This document shows, piece by piece, positions 44,118 to 54,045 of a stretch of 64,000 nucleotides of DNA. The position numbers and the translations under genes were made by a program. Source of the stretch: Rickettsiales bacterium Ac37b (GTDB taxonomy: Bacteria; Pseudomonadota; Alphaproteobacteria; Rickettsiales; Arcanibacteraceae); the NCBI GenBank assembly GCA_000746585.2, contig CP009217.2, forward strand, positions 934,662-998,661. The letters are read 5' to 3'. Position 1 is the first letter of the stretch. Every line of letters begins with the position of its first letter. The notes beneath the pieces were generated by a model that saw only the letters and a program-made list of their open reading frames with translations, was not told the origin of the DNA and did not search any database.

Positions 44118-44864
44118 ATGGCCTTATATACAAGGTATAAAATTATTATAGAGTATGATGGCACTAACTATTGTGGGTGGCAGAAACAACAAAATGCTGT
44201 TTCTGTACAACAAAGAATAGAAGAAGCTATACGCAAATTTTCTCAAGAAGTGGCTGTAGTATATGGTGCAGGACGCACTGATGCAGGTGTACATGCAACC
44301 GGACAAGTAGCTCATTTTGATTTATATAAAAAATTTAACTGTATTACTATACAAAATGCTTTGAATTTTTATTTACAACGCACAAATATAAGCATTTTAA
44401 ATTGTGAAATTGTAGATAAGCATTTCCATGCTCGATTTAGTGCCTTAAAACGGGCATATAAATATATAATCATTAACAGAGCGGCTCCTTTATCCTTAGA
44501 ACGAAATAGAGCGTGGCATATTAAGCATTCATTGGATCTGAATGCTATGCAAAAAGCTGTTCAATATTTGATTGGTCAACATGATTTTAGTAGTTTTCGA
44601 GCAGCGGCTTGTCAAGCATCTACACCTATTAGAACTATAGACAAAATAAATATTGAACAAATCAATGAATATATATTTTTTGATATAGCAGCTCCTTCTT
44701 TTTTACATCATATGGTGCGTAACATTGTTGGTAGTCTTAAATTAGTAGGAGAGCATGCTTGGTTACCAGAGAATTTAAATGAAGTTTTACTTGCAAGAGA
44801 TCGTGCGAAAGCAGGTCCAACTTCTCCTGCTTGTGGCTTATATTTTACACAAGTGATTTATTAA
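44118..44864 (+). CDS. truA: tRNA pseudouridine(38-40) synthase
   Basis: The 248-residue enzyme has the TruA signature YDGTNYCGWQKQQN and the catalytic Asp55 in GAGRTDAGVHATGQVAHFD, with FLHHMVRNIVGSL near the C-terminus. It modifies the anticodon stem of several tRNAs. Length is normal. There is no strong ribosome site before the ATG (the leader is nearly all A and T). Confidence 0.96.
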   Translation: MALYTRYKIIIEYDGTNYCGWQKQQNAVSVQQRIEEAIRKFSQEVAVVYGAGRTDAGVHATGQVAHFDLYKKFNCITIQNALNFYLQRTNISILNCEIVDKHFHARFSALKRAYKYIIINRAAPLSLERNRAWHIKHSLDLNAMQKAVQYLIGQHDFSSFRAAACQASTPIRTIDKINIEQINEYIFFDIAAPSFLHHMVRNIVGSLKLVGEHAWLPENLNEVLLARDRAKAGPTSPACGLYFTQVIY

Positions 44865-45011
44865 TGAATTTAGAATTCTAAAATCTTATTTTATTTATTA
44901 GTTATTTATTTTACAATCGGTTATCATATCAATACATATTGACATATATTACTTAAGATTTTATTTAGTATCTATAAAGAATTATACTTTTTAAATTATA
45001 AGAGTAACATT

Positions 45012-46742
45012 ATGTCTAAAGAGATACAGTATAGCCATCATTATCCTAATTCTAATTTCATGTTAGGTAACTTACCTAAGCATCCTATTATTGCTCATAT
45101 GAATCAATCCCAAAGACTCTTTCATGAGCAAAAGAGTCGTGATTTAAATATAATGTTTGCTGAATTTAATATTGAAGAAATAAAGAGGATAATAGAAGAA
45201 ATAGAAGAAGCATTAAATAAATTGCCAACAGAGAAATTGTGGAAAAATCAGGGTGTACTCGCTACTATTTATATAGACGATTTTCATAAAAATCTTTTTG
45301 TTGTTTTAGAAAAAAGTATTAAAGAAAATAATCGTGATTTTTTAAAGTATTTATTAAATAAAGGCGTTGATATAGATAAACAATATTTTCATAATATGCC
45401 GCCTTCTAATATTTTAGAAGTTGCAGTAAAGAACAATAAATTAGAAATAGTAAAGTATTTAATAGAGCAAGGAGCTAAATTTTTTGATGACAATCATATA
45501 TCCCTTTTGGGGGAAATGGAGTATGGTAGTAGTGCTTTAGATATAGCTCTTGAATCGGGTTTTAATGAGATTGCTATATATTTAATAACCCAATTGCCTC
45601 AAGAAGCCTATGATAATTTAGTTCCTAAAATTATACCTAATACCATCACACATGATAATATTGCTATAATAAAATCATGTGCAGAATTTATTCATAATAA
45701 AGCGAATAAGGAAGAATTATTAGAAAAAGCTACGCAAGATAATAGTTTTGAGATAATGTCTTATTTAGTAGAGAATGGAGCTAATATAACGCACAATGCT
45801 ATAAAAATTGCCTATTCAAAAGAGAATCAAAGCTATCTTAAGTATTTACTTGCATGTAGTAACATCGATTTAAATGAAGTAGAAAAGGGAGATGGTTATT
45901 ATAAAGATTTTTCTGAAAGTGAGGAAATATCTGATGAAGAGCAAGAAAACATTGATTTACAAATAGAGGTGTTTGTTAAGGAAATAAATTCTATTTTTGC
46001 CCATACACTAGAAGAAGATATAATATGCAACTTTATTACTATAGAAGATTTAAGAATCGTGAAGGCAATATTTAAATATCGTATCGAGAATGAGGGTTAC
46101 CCTGTAAACTTAATAGCTCATATAGAAAAAATTAATGACTTACAGATTGCTCGAGAGTTAAAAACTATAGCTAATAGTTTTAGAGTTACTGATAAAGAAG
46201 AAATAGGTAAAAAAATTGAACCTATGTTTGCAACTTTATTACACGAGAATAACCCTATAGAATTTACTTCTATGGTGCCATATTCACTCCTAACTGGGAT
46301 CACAATTGCTACAATGAAAAAAGAAGCTTCTGATAGAGATAGTTATGAGAAGTATCCAGAGTATAAAACTAAGAATTGTTTTGGCTATATCATTAATCCA
46401 AAGAATTTTAAGCAAGTTTTGTTATTGTTATCATCAAGGCCTGAGCAAACAGAGCAAATGTTATCTATATTAAATAACCAATTTTCTCCAAATTTGGATC
46501 GTATTATATATACCAATGAAGATATGTGTCAATTAAAGGATGTGACTCGTAGATTTAGGTCAATTGATCCAGAAGTTTTAGAATTATTATCAGAACGGCA
46601 CCAGAAATGTAATATTTTAGAAGAACAATTGTCAGAGTATAGAGAGGATAAGTCAACATTTGTCTCCAGAATATCGAGTAAAAGAAAATATCATAGTGCA
46701 GATGACGCAAGTGATGTAAGTTATAAAAGTCCCCGACTATAG
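45012..46742 (+). CDS. Ankyrin-repeat protein
   Basis: The 576-residue protein has ankyrin-type repeats between about residues 100 and 290, for example RDFLKYLLNKGVDI, LEIVKYLIEQGAKF, FEIMSYLVENGANI and QSYLKYLLACSNIDLNE. Some are irregular. The rest is helical without a clear domain, and the last 25 residues are basic (SSKRKYHSADD...SPRL). There is no signal peptide. It is not similar in detail to the ankyrin protein at 7908-9554. An effector role is inferred from the family habit in intracellular bacteria. Confidence 0.8.
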   Translation: MSKEIQYSHHYPNSNFMLGNLPKHPIIAHMNQSQRLFHEQKSRDLNIMFAEFNIEEIKRIIEEIEEALNKLPTEKLWKNQGVLATIYIDDFHKNLFVVLEKSIKENNRDFLKYLLNKGVDIDKQYFHNMPPSNILEVAVKNNKLEIVKYLIEQGAKFFDDNHISLLGEMEYGSSALDIALESGFNEIAIYLITQLPQEAYDNLVPKIIPNTITHDNIAIIKSCAEFIHNKANKEELLEKATQDNSFEIMSYLVENGANITHNAIKIAYSKENQSYLKYLLACSNIDLNEVEKGDGYYKDFSESEEISDEEQENIDLQIEVFVKEINSIFAHTLEEDIICNFITIEDLRIVKAIFKYRIENEGYPVNLIAHIEKINDLQIARELKTIANSFRVTDKEEIGKKIEPMFATLLHENNPIEFTSMVPYSLLTGITIATMKKEASDRDSYEKYPEYKTKNCFGYIINPKNFKQVLLLLSSRPEQTEQMLSILNNQFSPNLDRIIYTNEDMCQLKDVTRRFRSIDPEVLELLSERHQKCNILEEQLSEYREDKSTFVSRISSKRKYHSADDASDVSYKSPRL

Positions 46743-46929
46743 AGAAAATTACTATCTACAGAAAGTAGGATAAAAATGGATGTAACTTAAAACCCTCGTT
46801 GTTTACATTTAAAAGTATATACTATATATATTAAGCAAGAGATAGTGAAGCATTTTAGCAAAAATTATATTGTGCCATCAAAAAGTTAGTTGGCTATAGT
46901 ATATTTTAATAATTTGATTTTGAGGGTGC

Positions 46930-48150
46930 ATGAATCAAAAATTTAATCCATCTTTACTTATATATTTAATAGTCTTTAGTGGGCCTATATTAGCATTGTC
47001 AGGGGGTTTAATTGCGTCCATATTTATTGTTATGGCTTTAATTATAATATATAATTTAAAAGGATCTTCTAAAGAGGTGTTAAAATTACTTCGTGCCGAT
47101 AATATAGTATTAATGTTTTTAATATTTTTGCTTTATGCGTTAATTACAAGTTATTGGTCTGCTAATAAAATGCGTAGTTTAAGCACTATTATAAAAATCT
47201 TTCTTTTATTTGGTACCGGAATGTATGTATTTCGCTTATTAAGTTCTAGTGCCCTTCAACCTATGAAGTTGAGAAAGAATTATCTAATATGGGCTTTAAT
47301 TATAGTGAATACTCTTTTAATGGCTGAATGTTTATCAGGACATTCCTTGAATGTCTTTTTGCGTAATATTTTTTCCTTTAAAGTTGATAAATTGCGTGAA
47401 CCAGGCGAAAAAGCAACAGCATTATTTACAATACTGTTACCAGTATTATATACATATCTATATGAAAAATCGTGGAGTTATCTATTTTTAATATTAATTA
47501 CAGTGCTTAATTATTGTACGCATAATATGCTTGCTGCATTATTATCAGTTTGTATTGCATTAATTGCAATGGGTATGGGTATAGTAATAAAGCGTGTAGC
47601 TGTCAAAATTATTATGTTTAGTATAATTTTATTATTTATTTATACTCCTGTGATTTTTATTATAATATTACAATGTGAATATGTTAAGGATTATATTATA
47701 CCGAACCTCCCTTTCAATTGCCTTGAAAGAGTAAATATGTGGAATAATGCTCTTATTTTAATACAAGATCGTCCTTTCTTAGGATGGGGAATTAATGCTT
47801 CAGATGCTTTAAATAAACTAGTGAATCAAAGTCAAAATATTATACAATTACACCCACATAACGCTTTTATTCAGATTTGGCTTGAAACAGGATTGTTAGG
47901 CGTGAGTATTATCTCTATAATATTATATCAGCTTTATTTAAAACTCTCCACGATAACGAATGCTAAACAAATTAGTATTTATATGGGGTCTATCAGTGCT
48001 TTTTTTGTGTTTGCGATGTTAAGTTTTGGAATATGGCAAACATGGTGGCTTAGCACGCTTTGGATAGTTGTTATAATTAATTATATAATAACAAAAAACC
48101 CAAATGAGGTGCATAACAAAAATAATATAATCAAAACAGCTACAGTTTGA
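46930..48150 (+). CDS. O-antigen ligase / polymerase (WaaL/Wzy_C family)
   Basis: The 406-residue protein has about ten to twelve membrane helices and one periplasmic loop ending in HPHNAFIQIWLETGLLGVSI, the Wzy_C signature of O-antigen ligases. The loop also contains RVNMWNNALILIQDRPFLGWGIN. Such enzymes transfer lipid-linked glycan to lipid A core. It fits with manC/manB and the polyprenol-phosphate glycosyltransferase elsewhere in the window, indicating that the organism builds a surface polysaccharide. Ligase versus polymerase cannot be decided from sequence. Confidence 0.85.
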   Translation: MNQKFNPSLLIYLIVFSGPILALSGGLIASIFIVMALIIIYNLKGSSKEVLKLLRADNIVLMFLIFLLYALITSYWSANKMRSLSTIIKIFLLFGTGMYVFRLLSSSALQPMKLRKNYLIWALIIVNTLLMAECLSGHSLNVFLRNIFSFKVDKLREPGEKATALFTILLPVLYTYLYEKSWSYLFLILITVLNYCTHNMLAALLSVCIALIAMGMGIVIKRVAVKIIMFSIILLFIYTPVIFIIILQCEYVKDYIIPNLPFNCLERVNMWNNALILIQDRPFLGWGINASDALNKLVNQSQNIIQLHPHNAFIQIWLETGLLGVSIISIILYQLYLKLSTITNAKQISIYMGSISAFFVFAMLSFGIWQTWWLSTLWIVVIINYIITKNPNEVHNKNNIIKTATV

Positions 48151-48266
48151 TTACTATGAACGAGGAGAAAACCCTATAAGTTTTGCTCATATATATGCAT
48201 TTAAATAATATTAAAATAGTTGATAATTGACATAAGGCAGATAAACCAAAACCTAGCAATTAGTTA

Positions 48267-48558
48267 TACTACCGGACAAAAAATGTAAAGAAATGATGGA
48301 GTAATAAAAAAAAGCAATTCCTCTTGGTCATACCCGTGAAAACGGGTATTTATAGTTTTTTAATTTGTAATAGGGACACCGTCATTCGGTTAGCTTATGT
48401 AGCTACAAGTATACTTCGCACCTTGTTTCTACCCCTATTACCAATTAATTCGCTATAGTGAAGTTTGGTCCATATTACTAGATTACCGCATGCGTGAGTA
48501 TGACAAAAAAGAGTATATCTTATATATAGCCTATCTTACAATTTTTTGTCCGGTAGTA
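48267..48558. repeat. MITE-like inverted-repeat element, copy B (292 bp)
   Basis: The ends are TACTACCGGACAAAAAATG at the left and TACTACCGGACAAAAAATTG read from the right, about 24 bases each. Inside is a perfect hairpin ATACCCGT-GAAA-ACGGGTAT (48330-48349), then an inner inverted repeat GTAATAGGG ... CCCCTATTAC. The last 58 bases are clearly related to those of copy A at 35706-35860. It has no coding capacity. It occupies most of the 438-bp gap between the ligase gene and gshB. Confidence 0.8.
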
Positions 48559-48588
48559 TGAGCAATTAGTAGACTTTACTCCTTAGTA

Positions 48589-49542
48589 TCAACCTTCAAC
48601 TGTTTTTACTATAAGCATTGATACTTTCTGCCAAAAAATTTCTTCTAATTTTATGTTGTAGAATTTATTTACACTTACAAAGCCTGTAGGAGACGTAATA
48701 TTAATTTCAGTTATATACTCATTTATAAAGTCAAGCCCTGCTAGAAATAAGCCTCTTTTTTTCAGTTCTAATCCTACAATATTGCAAATATATTTTTCAT
48801 GAGAAGTGAGCTCAGCAGCACATGCTATGCCTCCTGCTGCTAAATTAGAAACAATTTTCCCTGACTCAGGTATTCTAGAAAATGCTCCTACTAATTCCCC
48901 ATCAATTAAAATAGCACGTTTATCGCCATATTTTACCTCTGGTAGATATTGTTGTATTATTAATGGAGTGGAATATAGCTTCATATACATATTTATAAGG
49001 CTGTCCAGATTATCATCATTATGGGTTAAATGTATAATATCCTGCCCACCATAGCAATATAAGGGCTTTAGAACAACTTCATTATGTTTATTTTTAAATT
49101 CTTTAATTAATTGTATATTATTTGTAATTAAGGTAGGAGGCATAAATTGCTGGAAATTATGAACAAAAATTTTCTCAGGGCAATTTCTGATTTCAGTAGG
49201 ATTATTAATCACTAGTACTTTAGAAGATAAATGTTCAAGAATATATGTAGTAGTGAGATAAGTCATGTCAAAAGGAGGATCTTGTCTTATTAGAATTACC
49301 TGCATAGTGCTTAAATCAAGCAATTCTGGAGGGCTTAATTTATAGGCTTTGTGCTCCTGACCAAAAGTTAATTGCTGTACGTAAGCCATAACTTTACTTT
49401 GGTTAAGGGCTAAGTTTGTAGGGTTATAATAATGGATCTTATATCCTCTAAGATAAGCCTCGTAAGCAAGTAATATGGTTGTATCAGTTAGAAAGTTTAT
49501 GTTAGCTAGAGGATCCATTTGGATCGCTATATTTATTGTCAT
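48589..49542 (-). CDS. gshB: Glutathione synthetase
   Basis: This 317-residue ATP-grasp enzyme joins gamma-glutamylcysteine and glycine. Landmarks are LIRQDPPFDMTYLTTTYILE, VLKPLYCYGGQDI, the ATP-grasp GDKRAILIDGELVGAFSRIP and LAAGG, and the C-terminal GLDFINEYITEINITSPTGF. Length is typical. It starts one base after the stop of the hybrid kinase gene, so both are probably on one transcript. No gshA is in the window. Confidence 0.95.
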   Translation of the reverse strand: MTINIAIQMDPLANINFLTDTTILLAYEAYLRGYKIHYYNPTNLALNQSKVMAYVQQLTFGQEHKAYKLSPPELLDLSTMQVILIRQDPPFDMTYLTTTYILEHLSSKVLVINNPTEIRNCPEKIFVHNFQQFMPPTLITNNIQLIKEFKNKHNEVVLKPLYCYGGQDIIHLTHNDDNLDSLINMYMKLYSTPLIIQQYLPEVKYGDKRAILIDGELVGAFSRIPESGKIVSNLAAGGIACAAELTSHEKYICNIVGLELKKRGLFLAGLDFINEYITEINITSPTGFVSVNKFYNIKLEEIFWQKVSMLIVKTVEG

Positions 49543-49543
49543 A

Positions 49544-52500
49544 TTACCCTATGTGTTCTAAATAATTACAGTTATTATGTTGATTATTACACCATTTATT
49601 TAATATTTGCTTTATATCTTTTTGTTTTATAGGTTTTGCTATATAATCATCCATGCCATAAGCTAAACATTTTTCACGGTCACCTATTAAAGCATTAGCG
49701 GTCATGGCTATAATAATCAGATGATTTTTGGGATATTTATTCCGTAAAATAGTAGTAGTCTCATATCCATCCATATGCGGCATTTGGCAATCCATAAATA
49801 TTAAATCGTAGCAATATTGTTCTATCATTTGAATAGCTTCCTGTCCACTACTTGCAATATTTACTTTACACCCAAATTTTTCTAGAATTTTTTGTGTTAA
49901 ACGTTGATTGGGAGGATAATCTTCTACTACTAAAATATTAAGATCTAGATTGGTATTAGAAGAGGTAAGAGGTGTAGTTATCTGAGTGTACTCTTGGATA
50001 GAAGAATTACCCAATGTATTATTTAAGGTAGCTAATAAATTACTAGCATAGATAGGCTTTACTATAAATGCATCGAAATAATGTTGAGTGGTTAAGGAAA
50101 AGCTATTTAATTGATCAATACTAATAATAGCTATTAACTTTATATTATTACGCCCAGAGTGTGTATACATATAGGAACCAAACTCTAGTAACGATAGATC
50201 CTTGATTATATTATTAATAATAACAAAGTTGTATATCTTATTAGAGTTTGTCAAGATATCTAGAGCTTGGTAAGCAGAAATAGCAAAATCAATTTCCATA
50301 CTAAAAATTTTTACATATTCCTTTATTATATTATGATTCTCAATATATGGATCTATAAATAGTATTTTTTTATTTATTAAGGGGTGCATTAGATCTTGCT
50401 TAGGAGCTGGGGTAGCCAATATAGCGGTGTTTATAGAAAAATAGAATGTAGATCCCTTAGATAGTTCGCTTTTTACTCCGATAGTGCCTCCGAATAATCC
50501 TACTAGTTTTTTACATATAGCAAGTCCTAGACCTGTACCTCCATATTGTCTGGTAGTAGATTCATCTGCTTGTGTAAAATTCTCAAAAATTTTATCTAAC
50601 TTGTTATTTAATATACCAATGCCGTTATCTTTAATTTCAATTAATAAATCTATTGAATGATCATTTTGTGCTACTTTAATAATATTAATTAATATATAGC
50701 TATCATTAGAAAATTTAATTGCATTGCTAAGTAAGTTAATAATAATTTGTCGTAATTTAATGGTGTCTGTAATTAATGTAGGTAAATCTATAGGATAAGA
50801 TACTAAAATGTCTAAATTGTTTTCAGTTGCCCTAGGTGTAAGCAGTTGTATAACTTCAGTAAGTAATACCCTTAGATCAATGGGTGAGATGTTAATAGTT
50901 AATTCGCCTGATTCAATTTTTGACAAATCTAAAATATCATTAATAATTTCAATCAATAAATCACTAGAATTATGTATAGCTTGAGCATATTTTCGCTGCT
51001 CTCGAGTGAGTTCTGTATTTAATAACAATTCTACCATGCCTATAACACTATTCATGGGTGTTCGAATTTCATGACTCATATTAGCCAAGAATTCGCTTTT
51101 AGCTTTATTAGCATTATCTGCTTTTTTACGCTCTTGTTCGAGCTCATGTGTATATAATGCTAGCCGTTGTGCTGTGTGTTTACGTTCTGTAATGTCATGC
51201 ACACTAGCTACAATCATAATTTCTTGATTAATTTTTATTGTATTGATCCCAATGTCTATAAAAAGGGTAGAGTCATTTTTACGTATAGCCTCTATATCAT
51301 CGATTTGGGTAGTTTTATGTTGGGAAGGCGTAAAGAGAAAACGTATGTATCCTAAGTATTTCTTTAAGTATGGTTTGGGTATTAATATTTTGATATGTTG
51401 ATTAATTAATTCTTCAGATGTATACCCAAAAATACGTTCAATGGCTGGATTAATGGATTGAATCATACCTTGTGCATTAAATATAATAATACCATCTACC
51501 ATCGTATATAATATAGTACTTAATCTATATTGATTTTCTTCAAGAGTTTCTTTTGCCTTTTCTAATTCTGTTGTACGCTCGCTTACCAATGTTTGAATTT
51601 GCGTATTGCGATTAATTAGATAATATAACAGCATCTCAATTAAAGTAGTAATAAACATCCCGTATAGCAAAATGATCCAAGGAGGCCAATTATTATGAAC
51701 GGTATTAAAATAATGTTTTGTTGGTATAAATACTAATTTCCAAGATCTAGATAATAATTTAAGATATTCAATATGTGCAAAAGTAAGTGAATTATTGGTA
51801 AAATTATAGTTAAGTGATAATTTTTTAGAACCAGAAAATTTAGAAAAATGCTTATCTGTATAATATATATGCTGAGCACTGTTTTTGCTAGTTTCATCAT
51901 ATATGTGGATTACAAATTCATTTTCCATATGATTATTCCATTTTAATATAGTCTCAAAAAACTCCCCTAAGTCTAGTACCCCAATTAAAAACTTTGGTGA
52001 TATATCGCCATATGTATTAGTTAATTGAGTAGATACAGGTATAATTATAGCAATTTCATTGTTATAATTTTTGTAATATGAAAAAGGCGCTGTTGCTATA
52101 GGTTGTATAATGGGATAATTTGCTTCAAATGTCTGTATAATATTGGATATTAAATTTTGCTTTCCTTGTTCAGTTGGGAAATAGCGATTTTGTGGTTTAT
52201 GAAGCCACGTAATTTCATGCTCAAAATTAGAGTCGTATTTTGGAGAAAACCAGGCTAAAGTAGTAAATTGTTTTTTGTTAAAAATATACTGAATTAAAAA
52301 TTGTAATTTATTGTTATCTACATCTAATTCTTTTGCATATAGTTTTGCTAGTAGCTCTAATTCGCGTATATGGCTATTTAATTCATTACGGAGCAAAACG
52401 CGCGTTGTACGTGTGTTAGCATAGAAATGCTCTTTATTTTTTTTATGAAGATTTTGTAGGGCAAATATAAAAGCAAAGAGTGAAATGGAGACGCCTATAA

Positions 52501-52573
52501 AAAAAGTTATTATAAGCATTTTATAATGCTTTATAAAAGTAATATAGTTTCTATAAGGTATGTTTATAACCAT
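49544..52573 (-). CDS. Hybrid sensor histidine kinase with PAS and two receiver domains (BarA-like)
   Basis: The 1009-residue protein has two membrane helices (about 20-40 and 298-320) enclosing a periplasmic sensor. A PAS domain (about 345-460) is followed by HisKA with His501 (FLANMSHEIRTPMNS), HATPase (NAIKF, DNGIGI, GGTGLGLAI) and two receiver domains. REC1 (about 735-850) has Asn at the position of the phospho-Asp (FVIINNII) and should not accept phosphate. REC2 (878-995) is intact with Asp928 in LIFMDCQMP. No Hpt domain is present. It forms an operon with gshB. Confidence 0.92.
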   Translation of the reverse strand: MVINIPYRNYITFIKHYKMLIITFFIGVSISLFAFIFALQNLHKKNKEHFYANTRTTRVLLRNELNSHIRELELLAKLYAKELDVDNNKLQFLIQYIFNKKQFTTLAWFSPKYDSNFEHEITWLHKPQNRYFPTEQGKQNLISNIIQTFEANYPIIQPIATAPFSYYKNYNNEIAIIIPVSTQLTNTYGDISPKFLIGVLDLGEFFETILKWNNHMENEFVIHIYDETSKNSAQHIYYTDKHFSKFSGSKKLSLNYNFTNNSLTFAHIEYLKLLSRSWKLVFIPTKHYFNTVHNNWPPWIILLYGMFITTLIEMLLYYLINRNTQIQTLVSERTTELEKAKETLEENQYRLSTILYTMVDGIIIFNAQGMIQSINPAIERIFGYTSEELINQHIKILIPKPYLKKYLGYIRFLFTPSQHKTTQIDDIEAIRKNDSTLFIDIGINTIKINQEIMIVASVHDITERKHTAQRLALYTHELEQERKKADNANKAKSEFLANMSHEIRTPMNSVIGMVELLLNTELTREQRKYAQAIHNSSDLLIEIINDILDLSKIESGELTINISPIDLRVLLTEVIQLLTPRATENNLDILVSYPIDLPTLITDTIKLRQIIINLLSNAIKFSNDSYILINIIKVAQNDHSIDLLIEIKDNGIGILNNKLDKIFENFTQADESTTRQYGGTGLGLAICKKLVGLFGGTIGVKSELSKGSTFYFSINTAILATPAPKQDLMHPLINKKILFIDPYIENHNIIKEYVKIFSMEIDFAISAYQALDILTNSNKIYNFVIINNIIKDLSLLEFGSYMYTHSGRNNIKLIAIISIDQLNSFSLTTQHYFDAFIVKPIYASNLLATLNNTLGNSSIQEYTQITTPLTSSNTNLDLNILVVEDYPPNQRLTQKILEKFGCKVNIASSGQEAIQMIEQYCYDLIFMDCQMPHMDGYETTTILRNKYPKNHLIIIAMTANALIGDREKCLAYGMDDYIAKPIKQKDIKQILNKWCNNQHNNCNYLEHIG

Positions 52574-52848
52574 GCTTTTAAATTATGTTAAAAATTGAGA
52601 AAATATTATACTAAAAGAAGCTTTGATGTAGACATTAGCACATAAAAGTTAGCCTACTAATTGTAGTATTTTTCCCTATACCTACAACTTCTCTTATTAT
52701 ATTTATTTTTTTAAATATAATAGGTTGTGTTGTAATAATAAACATATAATATTATAAATATAGTTTAAGCAGTTTAAAAATTACTTTATTGCCCGTTAGT
52801 CATGTAGAATTGCTTTTGCTGTATTGTATAGAGTTGTAATATTGATAT

Positions 52849-53559
52849 ATGTCAAAACAAAATGAAATTAGAAATAATGCTGTAGATAGTGATTATGAGC
52901 TAATAACATATGTGTTGTCGCATGATTTAAAAAAGCCGCTACGTGTATTAGATACAGAATACGCTGAGTTGGTAACATTACTTAAAAATAAACATATTTT
53001 TTTAGGTAATATATATTTGCACGAGATAGAAGCAGCTATTCAGGATATGAAGATTTTGATAAATGCTTTGCTTGAATATATGAATTTGCGTAATCATCCT
53101 GTTATGTTAACAGTGGTAAATTGTGACAATATTATTTTGAAGGCAATCAGTAATTTATCAGAGCAAATTATAGCTAGTAATGTTACTGTTAATTATGCAA
53201 ACGAACTTCATACTATAGTTGGTTCAGAAAAATATTTGATTTATGTCTTTAGAGAATTAATAGAAAATGCAATAAAATTTAGAAAAAAAGATGTAGATAC
53301 TGTTATTACTATTAGCTGTATTGAGTATAAAGATAAAATTCAATATATTGTTGAGGATAATAGTATAGGAATTGAAGAAGAGTTTTTTGAAATAATATTT
53401 ACGCTTTTTCAAAGATTGCATACAAAAGAAGAGGTTATAGGATATGGCATTGGCCTAGGGATGTGTAAAAGAATTATAGAAGTATGTGGCGGTACAATAA
53501 ATCTGGAATCAGAGGTAGGAAAAGGAAGTAAATTTTATCTGAATTTTAGAAAATCTTAG
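52849..53559 (+). CDS. Soluble sensor histidine kinase
   Basis: This 236-residue protein lacks membrane segments and a separate sensor domain. It has a phytochrome-kinase-type HisKA (YVLSHDLKKPLR, His25) and a HATPase domain with ELIENAIKFRK, VEDNSIGIEEEFF and YGIGLGMCKRII. The G1 box reads DNSIGI instead of DNGIGI, which may weaken ATP binding. Its partner is probably the response regulator that starts about 40 bp downstream. Input must come from another protein or an unrecognised ligand. Confidence 0.88.
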   Translation: MSKQNEIRNNAVDSDYELITYVLSHDLKKPLRVLDTEYAELVTLLKNKHIFLGNIYLHEIEAAIQDMKILINALLEYMNLRNHPVMLTVVNCDNIILKAISNLSEQIIASNVTVNYANELHTIVGSEKYLIYVFRELIENAIKFRKKDVDTVITISCIEYKDKIQYIVEDNSIGIEEEFFEIIFTLFQRLHTKEEVIGYGIGLGMCKRIIEVCGGTINLESEVGKGSKFYLNFRKS

Positions 53560-53601
53560 CTATTGGCTCAAGAAAATAAGTTAACATAAATGGAGAATTA
53601 T

Positions 53602-54018
53602 ATGTCATATATTGCAAGTAATATATCATTGTTGCTAATAGAAGATTTAATTGGGGATGCTAAGGCTATTACTAAAGCACTTGCGTATCAAGAAAGTCGT
53701 AATTATTTTAATATAGTGACAGCTCACAGATTAAAAGATAGTATTAATATTCTTAATTCAGAAAAAATAGACATAATATTGTTAGATCTATCTTTACCTG
53801 ATGCAAAAGATATTAAGGCTCTGGTAGAATTAAAAGCTTTATTTCCATCTATGCCTATTATTGTAATCAGTGATCATTCTGATGAGCGTATGATTAATAG
53901 AGTGATGGAAAATGGTGCTGATTATTTTTTATCGAAGAGTGAATCTAGCGGTATTATTATTAAGAAAGCTATAAATGAAGTTTTAAGTTGTAAATTTCAT
54001 AATGCAATGATAGTTTAA
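53602..54018 (+). CDS. Single-domain response regulator
   Basis: The protein of about 138 residues is a receiver domain only, with LLIEDLIGDAKAITKAL (acidic pair), the phospho-acceptor Asp in IDIILLDLSLPDAKD, Ser in VISDHSD and Lys in FLSKSE. There is no output domain. This is the class that pairs with phytochrome-type kinases. I prefer ATG 53602, which has GGAGA in front of it, over ATG 53590. It lies between the soluble kinase and tilS. Confidence 0.9.
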   Translation: MSYIASNISLLLIEDLIGDAKAITKALAYQESRNYFNIVTAHRLKDSINILNSEKIDIILLDLSLPDAKDIKALVELKALFPSMPIIVISDHSDERMINRVMENGADYFLSKSESSGIIIKKAINEVLSCKFHNAMIV

Positions 54019-54045
54019 GAAGACATTCCAACTGATTTTCTATAT

